This document shows, piece after piece, positions 20,229 to 29,176 of a stretch of 64,000 nt of DNA. The notes under the pieces were generated by a model. The model saw only the letters and a list, made by a program, of their open reading frames with translations, was not told where the DNA came from and searched no databases. A program made the translations under genes and the position numbers. This DNA comes from Sphingomonas sp. KR3-1 (GTDB lineage: Bacteria > Pseudomonadota > Alphaproteobacteria > Sphingomonadales > Sphingomonadaceae), in the NCBI RefSeq assembly GCF_040049295.1, contig NZ_JBDZDQ010000001.1, positions 1,426,001 through 1,490,000 of the forward strand, given 5' to 3'. Positions within the stretch are counted from its first letter, which is position 1. Each line of letters begins with the position of its first letter.

Positions 20229-21452
20229 ATGACGATCGCCGCCCCTCGTGACCGCCCCCGCCTCTCGGGCACCAACCTGGAGCGCGCGGCCGATCACAAC
20301 CAGCGCGTCACGCTGCATGCGATCCGCGTCTCGGGCTCGCTCACCCGCGTCGAGCTGGCCGAGATCACCGGGCTCACCGCGCCGGCGATCGCCAACATCA
20401 CCAAGCGGCTGCTCCAGGACGGGCTGATCGAGGAAGCCGGCCGGCGCCTCGGCGGGCGCGGCCAGCCGCCGACCAAGCTCGTCATCCGCCGCGACGCCTG
20501 CCACGCGATCGGCGTCAACATCGACCGCGACCACATCACGATCGTGCTCGTCGACTTTGCCGGCCAGACGGTGGCGCGCGTCTCGCGCGACATGGACTAT
20601 GCGCTGCCCGGCGACGTGCGCACGCTCTATCGCCAGTCGATCAAGACGATGCTGCGCCGCGCCGGCGTGTCGATCGAGAGCGTCGTCGGCCTCGGCATCG
20701 CGATGCCCGACGACCTCGGCAAGATCGAGCTGCCCGGCCGCCCCCAGGCCTATTCGAGCTGGGAGGACGTCAACCTGGCCGATTTGTTCGCCGAGCCGTT
20801 CGCGCTGCCGGTCTTCACCGAGAACGACGCCGCCGCCGCCGCGATGGGCGAGATGCAGCTCGGCCTCGGCCAGCAGTTCAACAGCTTCTTCTACATCCTG
20901 ATCTCCGCGGGCCTGGGCGGCGGGCTGGTCGTCGACGGCAATTATGTGCGCGGCGCGACCGGGCGCAGCGGCGAGATCGGGCTGATGCGCAGCGCCGGCG
21001 CGGACATGCCCGGCGAGCAGGTGCAGACCCTCGTCTCGCTCTCCGCGCTCGCCGACCGGCTCGGCGCGCAGGGCTTCGGGCTCGACGCAGTCAAGGCGGG
21101 CGAATGGCCGCCGGCGCTCGCCGCCTGCATCGACACCTGGATCGAGGATGCCGCCGACCGGCTCACCGGACCGCTCGAGGCGGTCAACTGCCTGATCAAC
21201 CCGGCGACGATCCTGCTCGGCGGGCGGCTGCCGCTGGTCCTGCTCGACCGCCTCGCCGCGCGGATCAACACGCGGGTGCAGGCGGTGGCGGGCTTCCTGC
21301 CCACGGTCGCGCCGGTCGCGCGCGCCGCGCTGTCGGACGACGCACCCGCGGTGGGCGCGGCGATCCTGCCGTTCAGCCACTATCTGCTGCCGACCCCGGG
21401 CGCGCTGTGGAAGGTGCCGAACGAGGGCCAGAGCGAGCCGCTCGTCGCCTGA
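20229..21452 (+). CDS. ROK-family transcriptional regulator
   Basis: 407 residues. An N-terminal winged helix-turn-helix (residues about 20-80: NQRVTLHAIRVSGSLTRVEL, LTAPAIANITKRLLQDGLI) is followed by a ROK sugar-kinase-like domain with IGVNIDRDHI, ENDAAAAAMGE and AGLGGGLVVDG. The zinc motif CxCGxxGCxE of true ROK kinases is absent, as expected in many regulators (NagC/Mlc/XylR type). Such proteins bind DNA and release it when a sugar or sugar phosphate is present. It stands alone, divergent from the receptor operon, so it is the best candidate repressor of that promoter. Mannose or mannose-6-phosphate as ligand is inferred from neighbours. Confidence 0.9.
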   Translation: MTIAAPRDRPRLSGTNLERAADHNQRVTLHAIRVSGSLTRVELAEITGLTAPAIANITKRLLQDGLIEEAGRRLGGRGQPPTKLVIRRDACHAIGVNIDRDHITIVLVDFAGQTVARVSRDMDYALPGDVRTLYRQSIKTMLRRAGVSIESVVGLGIAMPDDLGKIELPGRPQAYSSWEDVNLADLFAEPFALPVFTENDAAAAAMGEMQLGLGQQFNSFFYILISAGLGGGLVVDGNYVRGATGRSGEIGLMRSAGADMPGEQVQTLVSLSALADRLGAQGFGLDAVKAGEWPPALAACIDTWIEDAADRLTGPLEAVNCLINPATILLGGRLPLVLLDRLAARINTRVQAVAGFLPTVAPVARAALSDDAPAVGAAILPFSHYLLPTPGALWKVPNEGQSEPLVA

Positions 21453-21455
21453 GCG

Positions 21456-22184
21456 TCACGCCGCGCCGGGCAGCTGCTCCAGCGTGCGGATGGTGTGGCC
21501 GAGCAGCTGGCGCATCGCCTTGCGCGCGGCATCGGGCTCGTACGCCGCGATCGCTTCATAGACCACGGCATGGCCGACGATGTCGGTCGGCCGCTGCGAG
21601 ACGCGGTGGACGAAGCGCACCGAGGCGGGCAGCACCGCCGCCAGGATCGCGCGGAACTGGCGGAAGAACGGATTGCGCGAGGCATCGAGCAGCGCGAGGT
21701 GGAACGCCACTTCCGCCGCGATCGGATCCTCCTGGCCTAGATCGGCGGCGCGCATCCGCTCGAGCGCGGCGCCGATCGGTGCGATCTCCTCGGGCACCGC
21801 GCGCATCGCCGCCAGCTCCGCCGCCTCGGGCTCGATCGCCCGGCGCAGCTCGTTGAACTCGAGCAGCAGCCGCAGCGGCGGCGCGCGATCGACATGCCAG
21901 CGCAGCACATCGGTATCGAACAGGTTCCAGCTCTTGTCGGGCAGCACATAGGTGCCGGTCTTGGGGCGGCCGTCGACCAGCCCCTTGGCGCAGAGCATCT
22001 TCACGGCTTCGCGCGTCACCGAGCGGCTGACCCCGAACTGCCTGGCGAGCTCGCCCTCGGTGGGGAAGTCCTGGTCGTACTGGCCGGTGACGATCCCGCG
22101 CCCGAGCAGTTCGAGCAGGCCATAGGTGAGGTTGCGGCCGAGCTCCGGATGCTCGCTCGCGGTGAGGGGCAGCCCCATGTTCAT
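21456..22184 (-). CDS. FadR/GntR-family transcriptional regulator
   Basis: 242 residues. A GntR winged helix (GQYDQDFPTEGELARQFGVS, VTREAVKMLCAKGLVDGRPKTGTYV) is followed by an all-helical FCD ligand domain with VAFHLALLDASRN, VVYEAI and LGHTIRT, whose Asp/His residues normally bind a metal and a small carboxylate or sugar acid. The second ATG at 22178 is an alternative. It lies 15 bases downstream of the GH76 gene on the same strand, so it is probably autoregulated with it. It converges on the ROK regulator, leaving three bases between stops. Confidence 0.9.
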   Translation of the reverse strand: MNMGLPLTASEHPELGRNLTYGLLELLGRGIVTGQYDQDFPTEGELARQFGVSRSVTREAVKMLCAKGLVDGRPKTGTYVLPDKSWNLFDTDVLRWHVDRAPPLRLLLEFNELRRAIEPEAAELAAMRAVPEEIAPIGAALERMRAADLGQEDPIAAEVAFHLALLDASRNPFFRQFRAILAAVLPASVRFVHRVSQRPTDIVGHAVVYEAIAAYEPDAARKAMRQLLGHTIRTLEQLPGAA

Positions 22185-22199
22185 GCGTGCCGCTCCCGA

Positions 22200-23384
22200 T
22201 CAGTAAAGATGGCCATAGTCCTTGGGATCCCATGCGAGCACGGCGAAGATCTGGAGCATCGCACCCTGGTCGATCAGCAGCGTCTCGCCGCGATGCGGAG
22301 TGCTCTGCCGGACGAACAGCCCGGTCTGCGAGTCGCGGCCGTCGCGCCACATCCGCCCGGCATAGTCGCGCATCGCATCGCGGTAGCGCGTGCCGCCGGT
22401 GACCGATTCGAGCAGCAGCAGGTTCTTGAACCAGATCGCGTTGAACGGCATCGCGTGGCGATCGAGCCGCTTTTCGGTGACGAAATGGGCGAAGCTCGCC
22501 TCGGCGATCCGCTCCGCCTCGGCGAGATATTTGGCCTCGCCGGTCGCTTGGAAGAGCAGCACGTTGACGCCGATCGGCACGCCCTGGTTGTAGCTGAACA
22601 CGCGCGTATCGACGCGGCCCGCGGCATCGAGATGATCGAGATAGAGCCCGTCGGGCCGCTGCAGCGCGTCGTTCGCCCAGCCATAGAAACGCAGCGCATC
22701 GTCCAGATAGGCCTTGTCGCCGGTCGCCTGGTAGAGCCGCACGCCGAGCTGCGCGGCGGGCATGTTCGACACGGTGTTGCGATCGCGGTTGCCGGGCTGC
22801 TGCGTCCAGAGCAGCCCGCCGGGATGGGGGCGGCCGGGAGTGTCGTCCCAGGCAGCGCGGACCAGCGCGAAGATCGCCTTGGCCAGGTCGAGCGAGGCTG
22901 CGTCGCGGTGCAGCCGCCAATGCTGGATCGCGGCGAGCCCCACCCAGTCATTGTCGTCATAATAGAGATCGCCGCCGCGCCCGAGCGGCGGGCCGACGCG
23001 CGAGGCGAAGCCAGGCAGCCCGGTGGCGCTGCGATCGATCCAGTAGCGCATCTGCGCCGCGCGGTGCGCCTGCAGCAATGCCGCGAAGCGCGCGCCGCCC
23101 GGGACGTTGCTCAGGTCGAGCACACCGATATGCACCTGGGAGAAGGGCCATTCATCGGCATGCGCGCCATCGGGCGAGCGGGCGGGCCAGGCTTCGCGGT
23201 AGAGGCCGGTGCCGTCGTCGCTGGCGAAATAGCGGCGCGTCGCCGCGAGCGTTGCCTCGGCACGCGCGAGTTGCACCGCCGCGTCCTCGGCCTGCACGGC
23301 ACCCGGCACGGCGCGCGCCGGCAGCGCAGATCCCTGCACCGCCCCGCATGCCACCATTGTCGCCAACCAGCCGGCGCGCCGCAT
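22200..23384 (-). CDS. Glycoside hydrolase family 76 (endo-alpha-1,6-mannanase)
   Basis: 394 residues with a signal peptide (MRRAGWLATMVACGAVQGSA). The hallmark pair of aspartates is at residues 143-144 (GDLYYDDNDWVG). Other GH76 features are RPHPGGLLWTQQ, NTVSNMPAAQLGVRLY, VFSYNQGVPIG and LLIDQGAMLQIF. GH76 enzymes are endo-acting on alpha-1,6-linked mannose backbones. I use the ATG at 23384, which gives GGAGG a workable spacing; ATG 23387 is too close. It forms an operon with the FadR-type gene and is divergent from the GH125-MFS-kinase operon. No lipobox is seen, so it should be free in the periplasm or secreted. Confidence 0.9.
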   Translation of the reverse strand: MRRAGWLATMVACGAVQGSALPARAVPGAVQAEDAAVQLARAEATLAATRRYFASDDGTGLYREAWPARSPDGAHADEWPFSQVHIGVLDLSNVPGGARFAALLQAHRAAQMRYWIDRSATGLPGFASRVGPPLGRGGDLYYDDNDWVGLAAIQHWRLHRDAASLDLAKAIFALVRAAWDDTPGRPHPGGLLWTQQPGNRDRNTVSNMPAAQLGVRLYQATGDKAYLDDALRFYGWANDALQRPDGLYLDHLDAAGRVDTRVFSYNQGVPIGVNVLLFQATGEAKYLAEAERIAEASFAHFVTEKRLDRHAMPFNAIWFKNLLLLESVTGGTRYRDAMRDYAGRMWRDGRDSQTGLFVRQSTPHRGETLLIDQGAMLQIFAVLAWDPKDYGHLY

Positions 23385-23405
23385 CATCCCTCCAGCCAAA
23401 GCTTT

Positions 23406-23421
23406 TATGCTATTGAGCATA
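23406..23421. promoter_or_regulatory. Palindromic operator between GH76 and GH125 operons
   Basis: A perfect inverted repeat TATGCT-ATTG-AGCATA lies 22 bases upstream of the GH76 start in an AT-rich stretch (23400-23480). On the minus strand it is preceded by CGATTTATA, related to the block in the other PUL promoters. On the plus strand TTGACT (23431-23436) could be a -35 for the GH125 operon. A site for the adjacent FadR-type or the ROK regulator is likely. Confidence 0.5.
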
Positions 23422-23506
23422 TAAATCGCCTTGACTTGATCGGGTGACAATACAAAAAATAAATTTCATTAAAGAAAACTGCCGAACGGGGCGGAGGAGA
23501 GATGCG

Positions 23507-24934
23507 ATGCGGGGCATGACGCGCAGGGAAATCATGGGCAGCGCCGGCGCGCTGGCCGCCACGGCCGCTGTGCCCAAGGCGCTTGCCGCGCCCGCGTTCG
23601 AGACGCGCCGGCCGCCGGTCGGCCAGCGGCATTTCACCAGCCCGGTGGTCGAGGCCGAGATCGCCCGCGTGAAGGCGCGGATCGGCGATGCCAAGCTCGC
23701 CTGGATGTTCGAGAATTGCTATCCGAACACGCTCGACACCACCGTCACGCCGGGCATGCTCGGCGGCAAGCCCGACACCTTCGTGATCACCGGCGACATC
23801 GACGCGATGTGGCTGCGCGACAGCTCGGCGCAGATCAATCCGTACGTGCACCTGACGCCCAGGGACGCGAGCCTGCGCCAGCTGTTTCGCGGCGTGATCG
23901 GGCGGCAGGCGCGCTGCATCCTGATCGATCCCTATGCCAATGCCTTCACCCGCGATCCGACCGCATCGACCAACCATGATGCGGCGAAGCACGACCAGAC
24001 CGAGATGAAGCCGGGCGTCGCCGAGCGGAAATGGGAGATCGATTCGCTCTGCTATCCGATGCGGCTGGCGCACAGCTACTGGATGGCGACCAGGGACAAG
24101 GCGCCGTTCGACGCCGAATGGGCCGAGGCGGTGCGCGTCTCGATCGACACGTTCCGCGTCCAGCAGCGCCTGCACGCGCCCGGCCCCTATCATTTCCAGC
24201 GCCGCGCCGACACGCCGACCGAGACGCTGATGCTCAAGGGCTATGGCGCGCCGACGCGCAAGGTCGGGCTGATCCATTCGGGCTTCCGCCCCTCGGACGA
24301 TGCCTGCACCCTGCCCTTCCTGATCCCGTCGAACCTGTTCGCGGTGAGCGCGCTGCGCAAGATCGCGCTGGTGCTGCGCGAGGCGCGTGGCGACGCGAAG
24401 CTCGCCGCCGAGGCGGAGGCGCTTGCCGCGCAAGTCTCTGCCGCGCTGGTCAAGTACGGCCGGCTGCGCGACGAGGCCGGCCAGCCGATCTGGGCGTTCG
24501 AGGTCGACGGGTTCGGCGGCGCGCTGTTCATGGACGACGCCAATGTGCCGAGCCTGTGCGGCCTGGCCTATCTCGGCGCGGTGCCGCGCACCGATCCGGT
24601 CTGGCGCCGCACCGCCGCGCGCGCGTGGAGCGCGAACAACCCGTTCTTCTTCAAGGGCAAGGCCGCCGAGGGGATCGGCGGTCCGCATGTCGGGCTCGAC
24701 ATGATCTGGCCGATGTCGCTGATTATGCACGCGCTCAACAGTGACGACGACGCGACGATCCGCCGCCTGCTCGTCCAGCTCAAGGCAAGCGAGGCCGGCA
24801 CCGGCTTCATGCACGAGAGCTTCGACAAGGACGATCCGACCAACTTCACCCGCCCTTGGTTCGCCTGGGCCAATGGCCTGTTCGGCGAGCTGATGCTCGA
24901 TCTCGCCGCGCGCAAGCCGCACCTGCTCGGCTGA
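23507..24934 (+). CDS. Glycoside hydrolase family 125 (exo-alpha-1,6-mannosidase)
   Basis: 475 residues. The N-terminus TRREIMGSAGALAATAAV resembles a Tat signal. The body matches GH125, formerly DUF1237: FVITGDIDAMWLRDSSAQI, KWEIDSLCYP, GLIHSGFRPSDDACTLPFLIPSN, AFEVDGFGG and FMHESFDKDDPTNFTRPWF. These enzymes are metal-independent and invert configuration while releasing mannose from non-reducing ends of alpha-1,6 mannosides. They are the natural partner of the GH76 endo-enzyme encoded opposite. The ATG at 23507 follows GGAGGA with eight bases between. It is the first gene of a three-gene operon with the permease and kinase. Confidence 0.93.
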   Translation: MRGMTRREIMGSAGALAATAAVPKALAAPAFETRRPPVGQRHFTSPVVEAEIARVKARIGDAKLAWMFENCYPNTLDTTVTPGMLGGKPDTFVITGDIDAMWLRDSSAQINPYVHLTPRDASLRQLFRGVIGRQARCILIDPYANAFTRDPTASTNHDAAKHDQTEMKPGVAERKWEIDSLCYPMRLAHSYWMATRDKAPFDAEWAEAVRVSIDTFRVQQRLHAPGPYHFQRRADTPTETLMLKGYGAPTRKVGLIHSGFRPSDDACTLPFLIPSNLFAVSALRKIALVLREARGDAKLAAEAEALAAQVSAALVKYGRLRDEAGQPIWAFEVDGFGGALFMDDANVPSLCGLAYLGAVPRTDPVWRRTAARAWSANNPFFFKGKAAEGIGGPHVGLDMIWPMSLIMHALNSDDDATIRRLLVQLKASEAGTGFMHESFDKDDPTNFTRPWFAWANGLFGELMLDLAARKPHLLG

Positions 24935-24966
24935 GCGCCAGAGCGCATGGATCGGGGGGATCGGCG

Positions 24967-26265
24967 ATGACGGGGACCTTGTGGCGCGGCGTGATCGTCG
25001 GCGCTTTGGCCGGGCTGCTGTTCGGCTTCGACACCGCGGTGATCGCGGGCACCACCGAGGGCCTGCGCCGCGCCTTCGCGCTCGATGCGACCGAGCTCGG
25101 CATCACCGTGTCGAGCGCGCTGTGGGGCACGCTGCTCGGGGCGATGTTCGCGGGGCGGCCGGGCGATCGCTACGGCGCGCGCGCCTGCCTGCGCTGGGTC
25201 GCCGGCCTCTATCTGCTCTCGGGCCTGGGCTGCTTCCTCGCCCCGAGCTGGGGCGCGCTGATCACCTTCCGCTTCCTGGCCGGCATCGCGGTCGGCGCCT
25301 CTTCGGTGCTCGCCCCGGTCTATCTCTCCGAGATCGCCCCACCCGCGCGCCGCGGCGCGCTGGTCGGCGCCTTCCAGTTCAACATCGTGTTCGGCATCCT
25401 GATCGCCTATCTCAGCAACTATCTGGTCGGCCTGGCCGGGCTCGGCGCCTATGACTGGCGCGTGAAGTTCGGGATCACCGCGCTCCCCGCCGCGCTGCTG
25501 CTCGCCCTGCTCTTCGCGATCCCGCAAAGCCCGCGCTGGCTGGCGCTCAAGGGCCGCCGCACCGAGGCGCTGCTGGTCATGGAGGAGATCGGCGTCGCCG
25601 ATCCGCAGGCCGAGGTCGATGCGATCGCCGCCGCGGGGGAAAGCGGCAATGCCCGCCTCAGCTGGGCGCGCCACAAGCGGCCGATCCTGCTCGCGGTCGC
25701 GGTCGCGATGTTCAACCAGCTCTCGGGGATCAACGCGATCCTCTATTATCTCAACGACATCTTCGCCGCCGCCGGCTTCCACGGCGTTTCGGCCGACAGG
25801 CAGGCGATCGCGATCGGCGCGATGAACCTGGTCTTCACCGGCCTCGCGCTGGCGGTGATCGACCGGCTCGGGCGGCGGACGCTGTTGCTGATCGGCGCGG
25901 TGGGACTGACGGCGATGCTCGCCGGCGTCGCGGGAATCATGATCACCGGCCTGCACCGCGAGCTGTTGCTCTACCTGCTCGCCGGCTTCATCGCCTTCTT
26001 CGCCTTTTCGCAGGGCGCGGTGATCTGGGTGTACATCGCCGAGGTCTTCCCGACCGAGGTGCGCGCCCGCGGCCAGGCGCTCGGCGCCGGCACGCACTGG
26101 CTGATGGACGCAGTCATCGCCACCGGCTTCCCGGTGATCGCCGCCCGCTCGGCCGGCGCGCCCTTCGCCTTCTTCGCCGCGATGATGGCGCTGCAGTTCG
26201 CCGTCGTCGCGCTGTTCTTTCCCGAGACCAAGCGGCTGCCGCTCGACCGGCAAATCCCTGAATGA
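24967..26265 (+). CDS. Sugar porter MFS permease
   Basis: 432 residues with twelve predicted membrane helices and sugar-porter signatures: FGFDTAVIAG in helix 1, PGDRYGARACLRW after helix 2, PVYLSEIAPPARRG after helix 4, the proton-coupling region NQLSGINAILYYLNDIF, DRLGRRTLLL, and the PETKRLPL end. It should carry a hexose across the inner membrane. The neighbours suggest mannose released by GH125. The ATG is 32 bases after the GH125 stop, following a GGGGGGATC tract. Confidence 0.93.
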   Translation: MTGTLWRGVIVGALAGLLFGFDTAVIAGTTEGLRRAFALDATELGITVSSALWGTLLGAMFAGRPGDRYGARACLRWVAGLYLLSGLGCFLAPSWGALITFRFLAGIAVGASSVLAPVYLSEIAPPARRGALVGAFQFNIVFGILIAYLSNYLVGLAGLGAYDWRVKFGITALPAALLLALLFAIPQSPRWLALKGRRTEALLVMEEIGVADPQAEVDAIAAAGESGNARLSWARHKRPILLAVAVAMFNQLSGINAILYYLNDIFAAAGFHGVSADRQAIAIGAMNLVFTGLALAVIDRLGRRTLLLIGAVGLTAMLAGVAGIMITGLHRELLLYLLAGFIAFFAFSQGAVIWVYIAEVFPTEVRARGQALGAGTHWLMDAVIATGFPVIAARSAGAPFAFFAAMMALQFAVVALFFPETKRLPLDRQIPE

Positions 26266-26284
26266 CTGGAGTTGAAGAATAGGC

Positions 26285-27184
26285 ATGATTCAGATCGGGG
26301 TGGATTTCGGAGGTACCAAGATCGAGGCGGCGGCGCTGGATGCCAGCGGGCGCTTCCTCAGCCGCGGGCGCGTGCCCAATCCGGGCAGCTACGATGCGGC
26401 GATCGAAGCGGTGCGCGCCCTGATCGCGCGCGCCGAGGACGAGGCGGGCAGCGAAGGCACGATCGGCATCGGCTCGCCCGGCTCGATCAGCCCGCGCACC
26501 GGGCTGATGCGCAACGCCAATTCGACCTTCCTCAACGGCCGCTCGTTCCGCGAGGACCTCGAGCGCGCGCTCGGCCGCGAAGTGCGCATGGCGAACGACG
26601 CCAATTGCCTGGCGCTTTCCGAAGCGGTGGACGGCGCCGCGGCGGGCGCGCGCGTCGCCTTCGGGCTGATCCTCGGCACCGGCTGCGGCGGCGGGCTCGT
26701 CGTCGACGGGCAGATCGTCGAGGGCGCCAACGGGATCGGCGGCGAATGGGGGCATGTGCCGCTGCCCTGGCCTTCGCGCATGGAATATCCCGGCCCCGAA
26801 TGCTGGTGCGGCCAGAATGGCTGCCTCGAGACCTGGATCTCGGGCTCGGGCCTGCGCCGCGATCACGAAGCGCGCACCGGCGACACGCTCGACGGCGCGG
26901 CGATCGTCCAGGCGTTCCGCCGCGGCGACCCGTCCGCCACCGCGACCTTCGAGGCCTATGTCGACCGGCTCGGCCGCGCGATCGCGATGCTCGCCAACAT
27001 CGTCGACCCCGACGCCTTCGTGCTGGGCGGCGGCATGTCGAATGTCGAGGAGCTGTACGCGCTGCTCCCCGCCGCGGTGCGCCGCCATGCCTTTGCCGAC
27101 AGCTGGGATGCGCGCATTGTCCAGGCGCGCTGGGGCGACAGCTCGGGGGTGCGCGGCGCCGCGCGGCTCTGGGCCGCGGCATGA
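26285..27184 (+). CDS. ROK-family sugar kinase (fructo-/mannokinase type)
   Basis: 299 residues. The N-terminal ATP motif is VDFGGTKIEAAALD; MANDANCLALSEAVDG holds the catalytic Asp; the ROK signature is LGTGCGGGLVVDG; and the zinc site CWCGQNGCLE is intact, separating it from the regulator at 20229. The GEWGHVPLP segment is typical of the E. coli Mak fructokinase/mannokinase branch. It should phosphorylate imported mannose to mannose-6-phosphate in the cytoplasm. It starts 19 bases after the permease stop. No clear mannose-6-phosphate isomerase gene lies in the window. Confidence 0.9.
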   Translation: MIQIGVDFGGTKIEAAALDASGRFLSRGRVPNPGSYDAAIEAVRALIARAEDEAGSEGTIGIGSPGSISPRTGLMRNANSTFLNGRSFREDLERALGREVRMANDANCLALSEAVDGAAAGARVAFGLILGTGCGGGLVVDGQIVEGANGIGGEWGHVPLPWPSRMEYPGPECWCGQNGCLETWISGSGLRRDHEARTGDTLDGAAIVQAFRRGDPSATATFEAYVDRLGRAIAMLANIVDPDAFVLGGGMSNVEELYALLPAAVRRHAFADSWDARIVQARWGDSSGVRGAARLWAAA

Positions 27185-27206
27185 CCGCGCGCCTGCTCTA
27201 GGCAAA

Positions 27207-27230
27207 CGGGGCGGACCGCAGCCCGCCCCG
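27207..27230. terminator. GC-rich hairpin between convergent kinase and sulfatase genes
   Basis: CGGGGCG and CGCCCCG arms flank a 10-base loop in the 54-base gap between two convergent genes. There is no T-run, so it is at best a weak or factor-assisted terminator. Confidence 0.4.
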
Positions 27231-27238
27231 CCCGTCGC

Positions 27239-29038
27239 TTAGTCCTCCGCCGCCGGAGCCGGCGCGCCGGCCGGCGTGCTGGCCCCTTGGCGCATCTGCC
27301 GGCGAAGCTTCTTGCGCGGCTTGTCGGGGCCGCCGCCCTTGCCGTGGCCGGCACCGGCCTCGCCGCCCTCGAGCTTGCCCTTCACCACGCCGCCCGGCTG
27401 GCGTTCCGGCCAGGGATCGACGAACGACTTGGCCGCCCACTCCTCATATTGCGCCGCCAATCGCTGCACGACATCGGGATGCGCCGCGGAGAGGTTCTTC
27501 GTCTCGGTGCGGTCCTTCGCCATGTCGTAGAGCTCCCACGGAGCGCCCCAGCGCGCGACCAGCTTCCAGTCGCCGTCGCGCACCGCGCGGTTGCCCTCAT
27601 GCTCCCAGAACAGCGGCTTGCCGCGGGTCAGCTTCGCGCCGCTGAACGCCGGCACCATCGAGCGGCCTTCCATCGGCAGGATGTCATGCCCCTGGAACTG
27701 GCTGGGATATTTCGCCCCCGCCAGCTCGAGCACCGTCGGCATCACGTCGATCAGATGCCCCGGCTCGCGCACCAGGCTGCCGTCGAGCCTGGGGTCGATG
27801 CCCTTCGGCCAGGAGGCGATCATCGGCGTCGCGATGCCGCCCTCCTCGGTATAATGCTTGAAATACTGGAAGGGCGTGTTCTGCAGCGTCGCCCAGTTGA
27901 GCCCGACGAACACCATCGACTGCGGTCCGCCCATCGGCGCCTGCCCGCCGGTGCGCCCGTCCGGGCCGCTCTCGGCATTGCCGCCATTGTCGGCCATGAA
28001 CAGGATCAGCGTGTTGTCGAGCTCGCCCTGCTTCTTCAGGTCCTCGACCAGCGTGCCGACCGCCTTGTCCATCCGCGTGATCGCGGCGGCATAGATCGAC
28101 ATGATCGTGTCGAACCGGTCCTTGTCGGCGGCCGAGAGCTTGTCCCAGTCATAGGCCTCGTCGAGCGGCGCGGAGAGCTTCGCGTCGGGCGCGATGATGC
28201 CCATCTTCTTCTGGCGCTCGAGCCGGGCCCGGCGCAGCGGCTCCCAGCCGGCCATGTACTTGCCCTTGAACCTGGCGATGTCCGCCGCCGGCGCCATCAC
28301 CGGGAAGTGCACCGCGGTGAAGGGCAGATAGAGGAAGAAGGGCTTGTTCTGCGCCTTGGCCTCGCCGACGAACTTGTTGGTCCAGTCGACCAGCAGGTCC
28401 GAGGCATACCATTCGCCCTCGCCCACCTCGGGCGAATCGAGCGGCACCTTGCGTCCGTCGATGCGCACCGCGCCCTTGGGCTGGTCGGGGAAATAGGTGC
28501 CGCCCGGGAAGTCGAACGCGCGCTGGAAGCCCTTGGATTCGGGCGGCGTGCCGTGCGAGTCGCCGAGATGCCACTTGCCCGCCATGCCGGTGAAATAGCC
28601 CGCCGGCTGGAGCACTTGCGCGATCGTCACCGCGCGCTCGTCGATGCGGCCGTGCAGGCCCTTCGACTCGGGCTGCCGGACATTCTCGAGATTGCCCATG
28701 CCCGCTTCGTGCGAATAGAGGCCGGTCATCAGCGCCGCGCGCGACGGGCTGCAGCGAGCATTGTTGTAGAATTGGGTGAAGCGGATGCCGTGCGCGGCGA
28801 GCTTGTCGAGGTTCGGCGTCGGGATCTCGCTGCCATAGGGCCCGATGTCCGAGAAACCCATGTCGTCGACCAGGATGACGATCACGTTCGGGCGCCGCGC
28901 CTGCTGCACCGGCGCCGCCGGCGGCGCGCTGGCGCCCTTGTCGCCCGGGCCCTGCGCCAATGCCGGGCCGGCCAGCAATGCGAGTGCGGTGACGCCCAGC
29001 AGCCCGCGACGGAACGCGCTGCGCCTGTTCTTGCTCAT
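27239..29038 (-). CDS. Arylsulfatase (S1 family), CSPSR active site
   Basis: 599 residues with a signal peptide (MSKNRRSAFRRGLLGVTALALLAGPALAQ). The arylsulfatase A-like core has NVIVILVDDMGFSDIGPYGSE, CSPSR at residues 96-100 (formylglycine C96), the GKWHLG motif, FFLYLPFTAVHFPV, MADNGGNAESG and the late LFWEHEGNRAVRDGDWKL. The family includes general sulfate-ester hydrolases. The C-terminal 50 residues are Gly/Lys/Arg-rich (KGGGPDKPRKKLRRQMRQ), another basic tail in this locus. The ATG at 29038 is preferred to one at 29080 because of the signal peptide. It is a single gene divergent from the sulfatase at 29177. Confidence 0.93.
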   Translation of the reverse strand: MSKNRRSAFRRGLLGVTALALLAGPALAQGPGDKGASAPPAAPVQQARRPNVIVILVDDMGFSDIGPYGSEIPTPNLDKLAAHGIRFTQFYNNARCSPSRAALMTGLYSHEAGMGNLENVRQPESKGLHGRIDERAVTIAQVLQPAGYFTGMAGKWHLGDSHGTPPESKGFQRAFDFPGGTYFPDQPKGAVRIDGRKVPLDSPEVGEGEWYASDLLVDWTNKFVGEAKAQNKPFFLYLPFTAVHFPVMAPAADIARFKGKYMAGWEPLRRARLERQKKMGIIAPDAKLSAPLDEAYDWDKLSAADKDRFDTIMSIYAAAITRMDKAVGTLVEDLKKQGELDNTLILFMADNGGNAESGPDGRTGGQAPMGGPQSMVFVGLNWATLQNTPFQYFKHYTEEGGIATPMIASWPKGIDPRLDGSLVREPGHLIDVMPTVLELAGAKYPSQFQGHDILPMEGRSMVPAFSGAKLTRGKPLFWEHEGNRAVRDGDWKLVARWGAPWELYDMAKDRTETKNLSAAHPDVVQRLAAQYEEWAAKSFVDPWPERQPGGVVKGKLEGGEAGAGHGKGGGPDKPRKKLRRQMRQGASTPAGAPAPAAED

Positions 29039-29104
29039 ACCCTCTTCCCTCTTGCGATCGCTGTGGATCCGTTGTGCCAAGGCTTACCGGCTTTACAGCG
29101 CACC

Positions 29105-29135
29105 CTCAATTAAATAAGATAAATAGTAATAAGAA
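29105..29135. promoter_or_regulatory. AT-rich divergent promoter region of two sulfatase genes
   Basis: The 138-base gap between divergent sulfatases contains CAATTAAATAAGATAAATAG. On the minus strand this reads ATTTATCTTATTTAATTG, sharing ATTTATCTTAT with the promoters at 19953-19979 and 37199-37225. It is the only AT-rich part of the gap and presumably serves one or both genes. Confidence 0.5.
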
Positions 29136-29176
29136 ATGTGTCGCAAATTGTATCAGCGGCGCGGGGAGTGGATGGC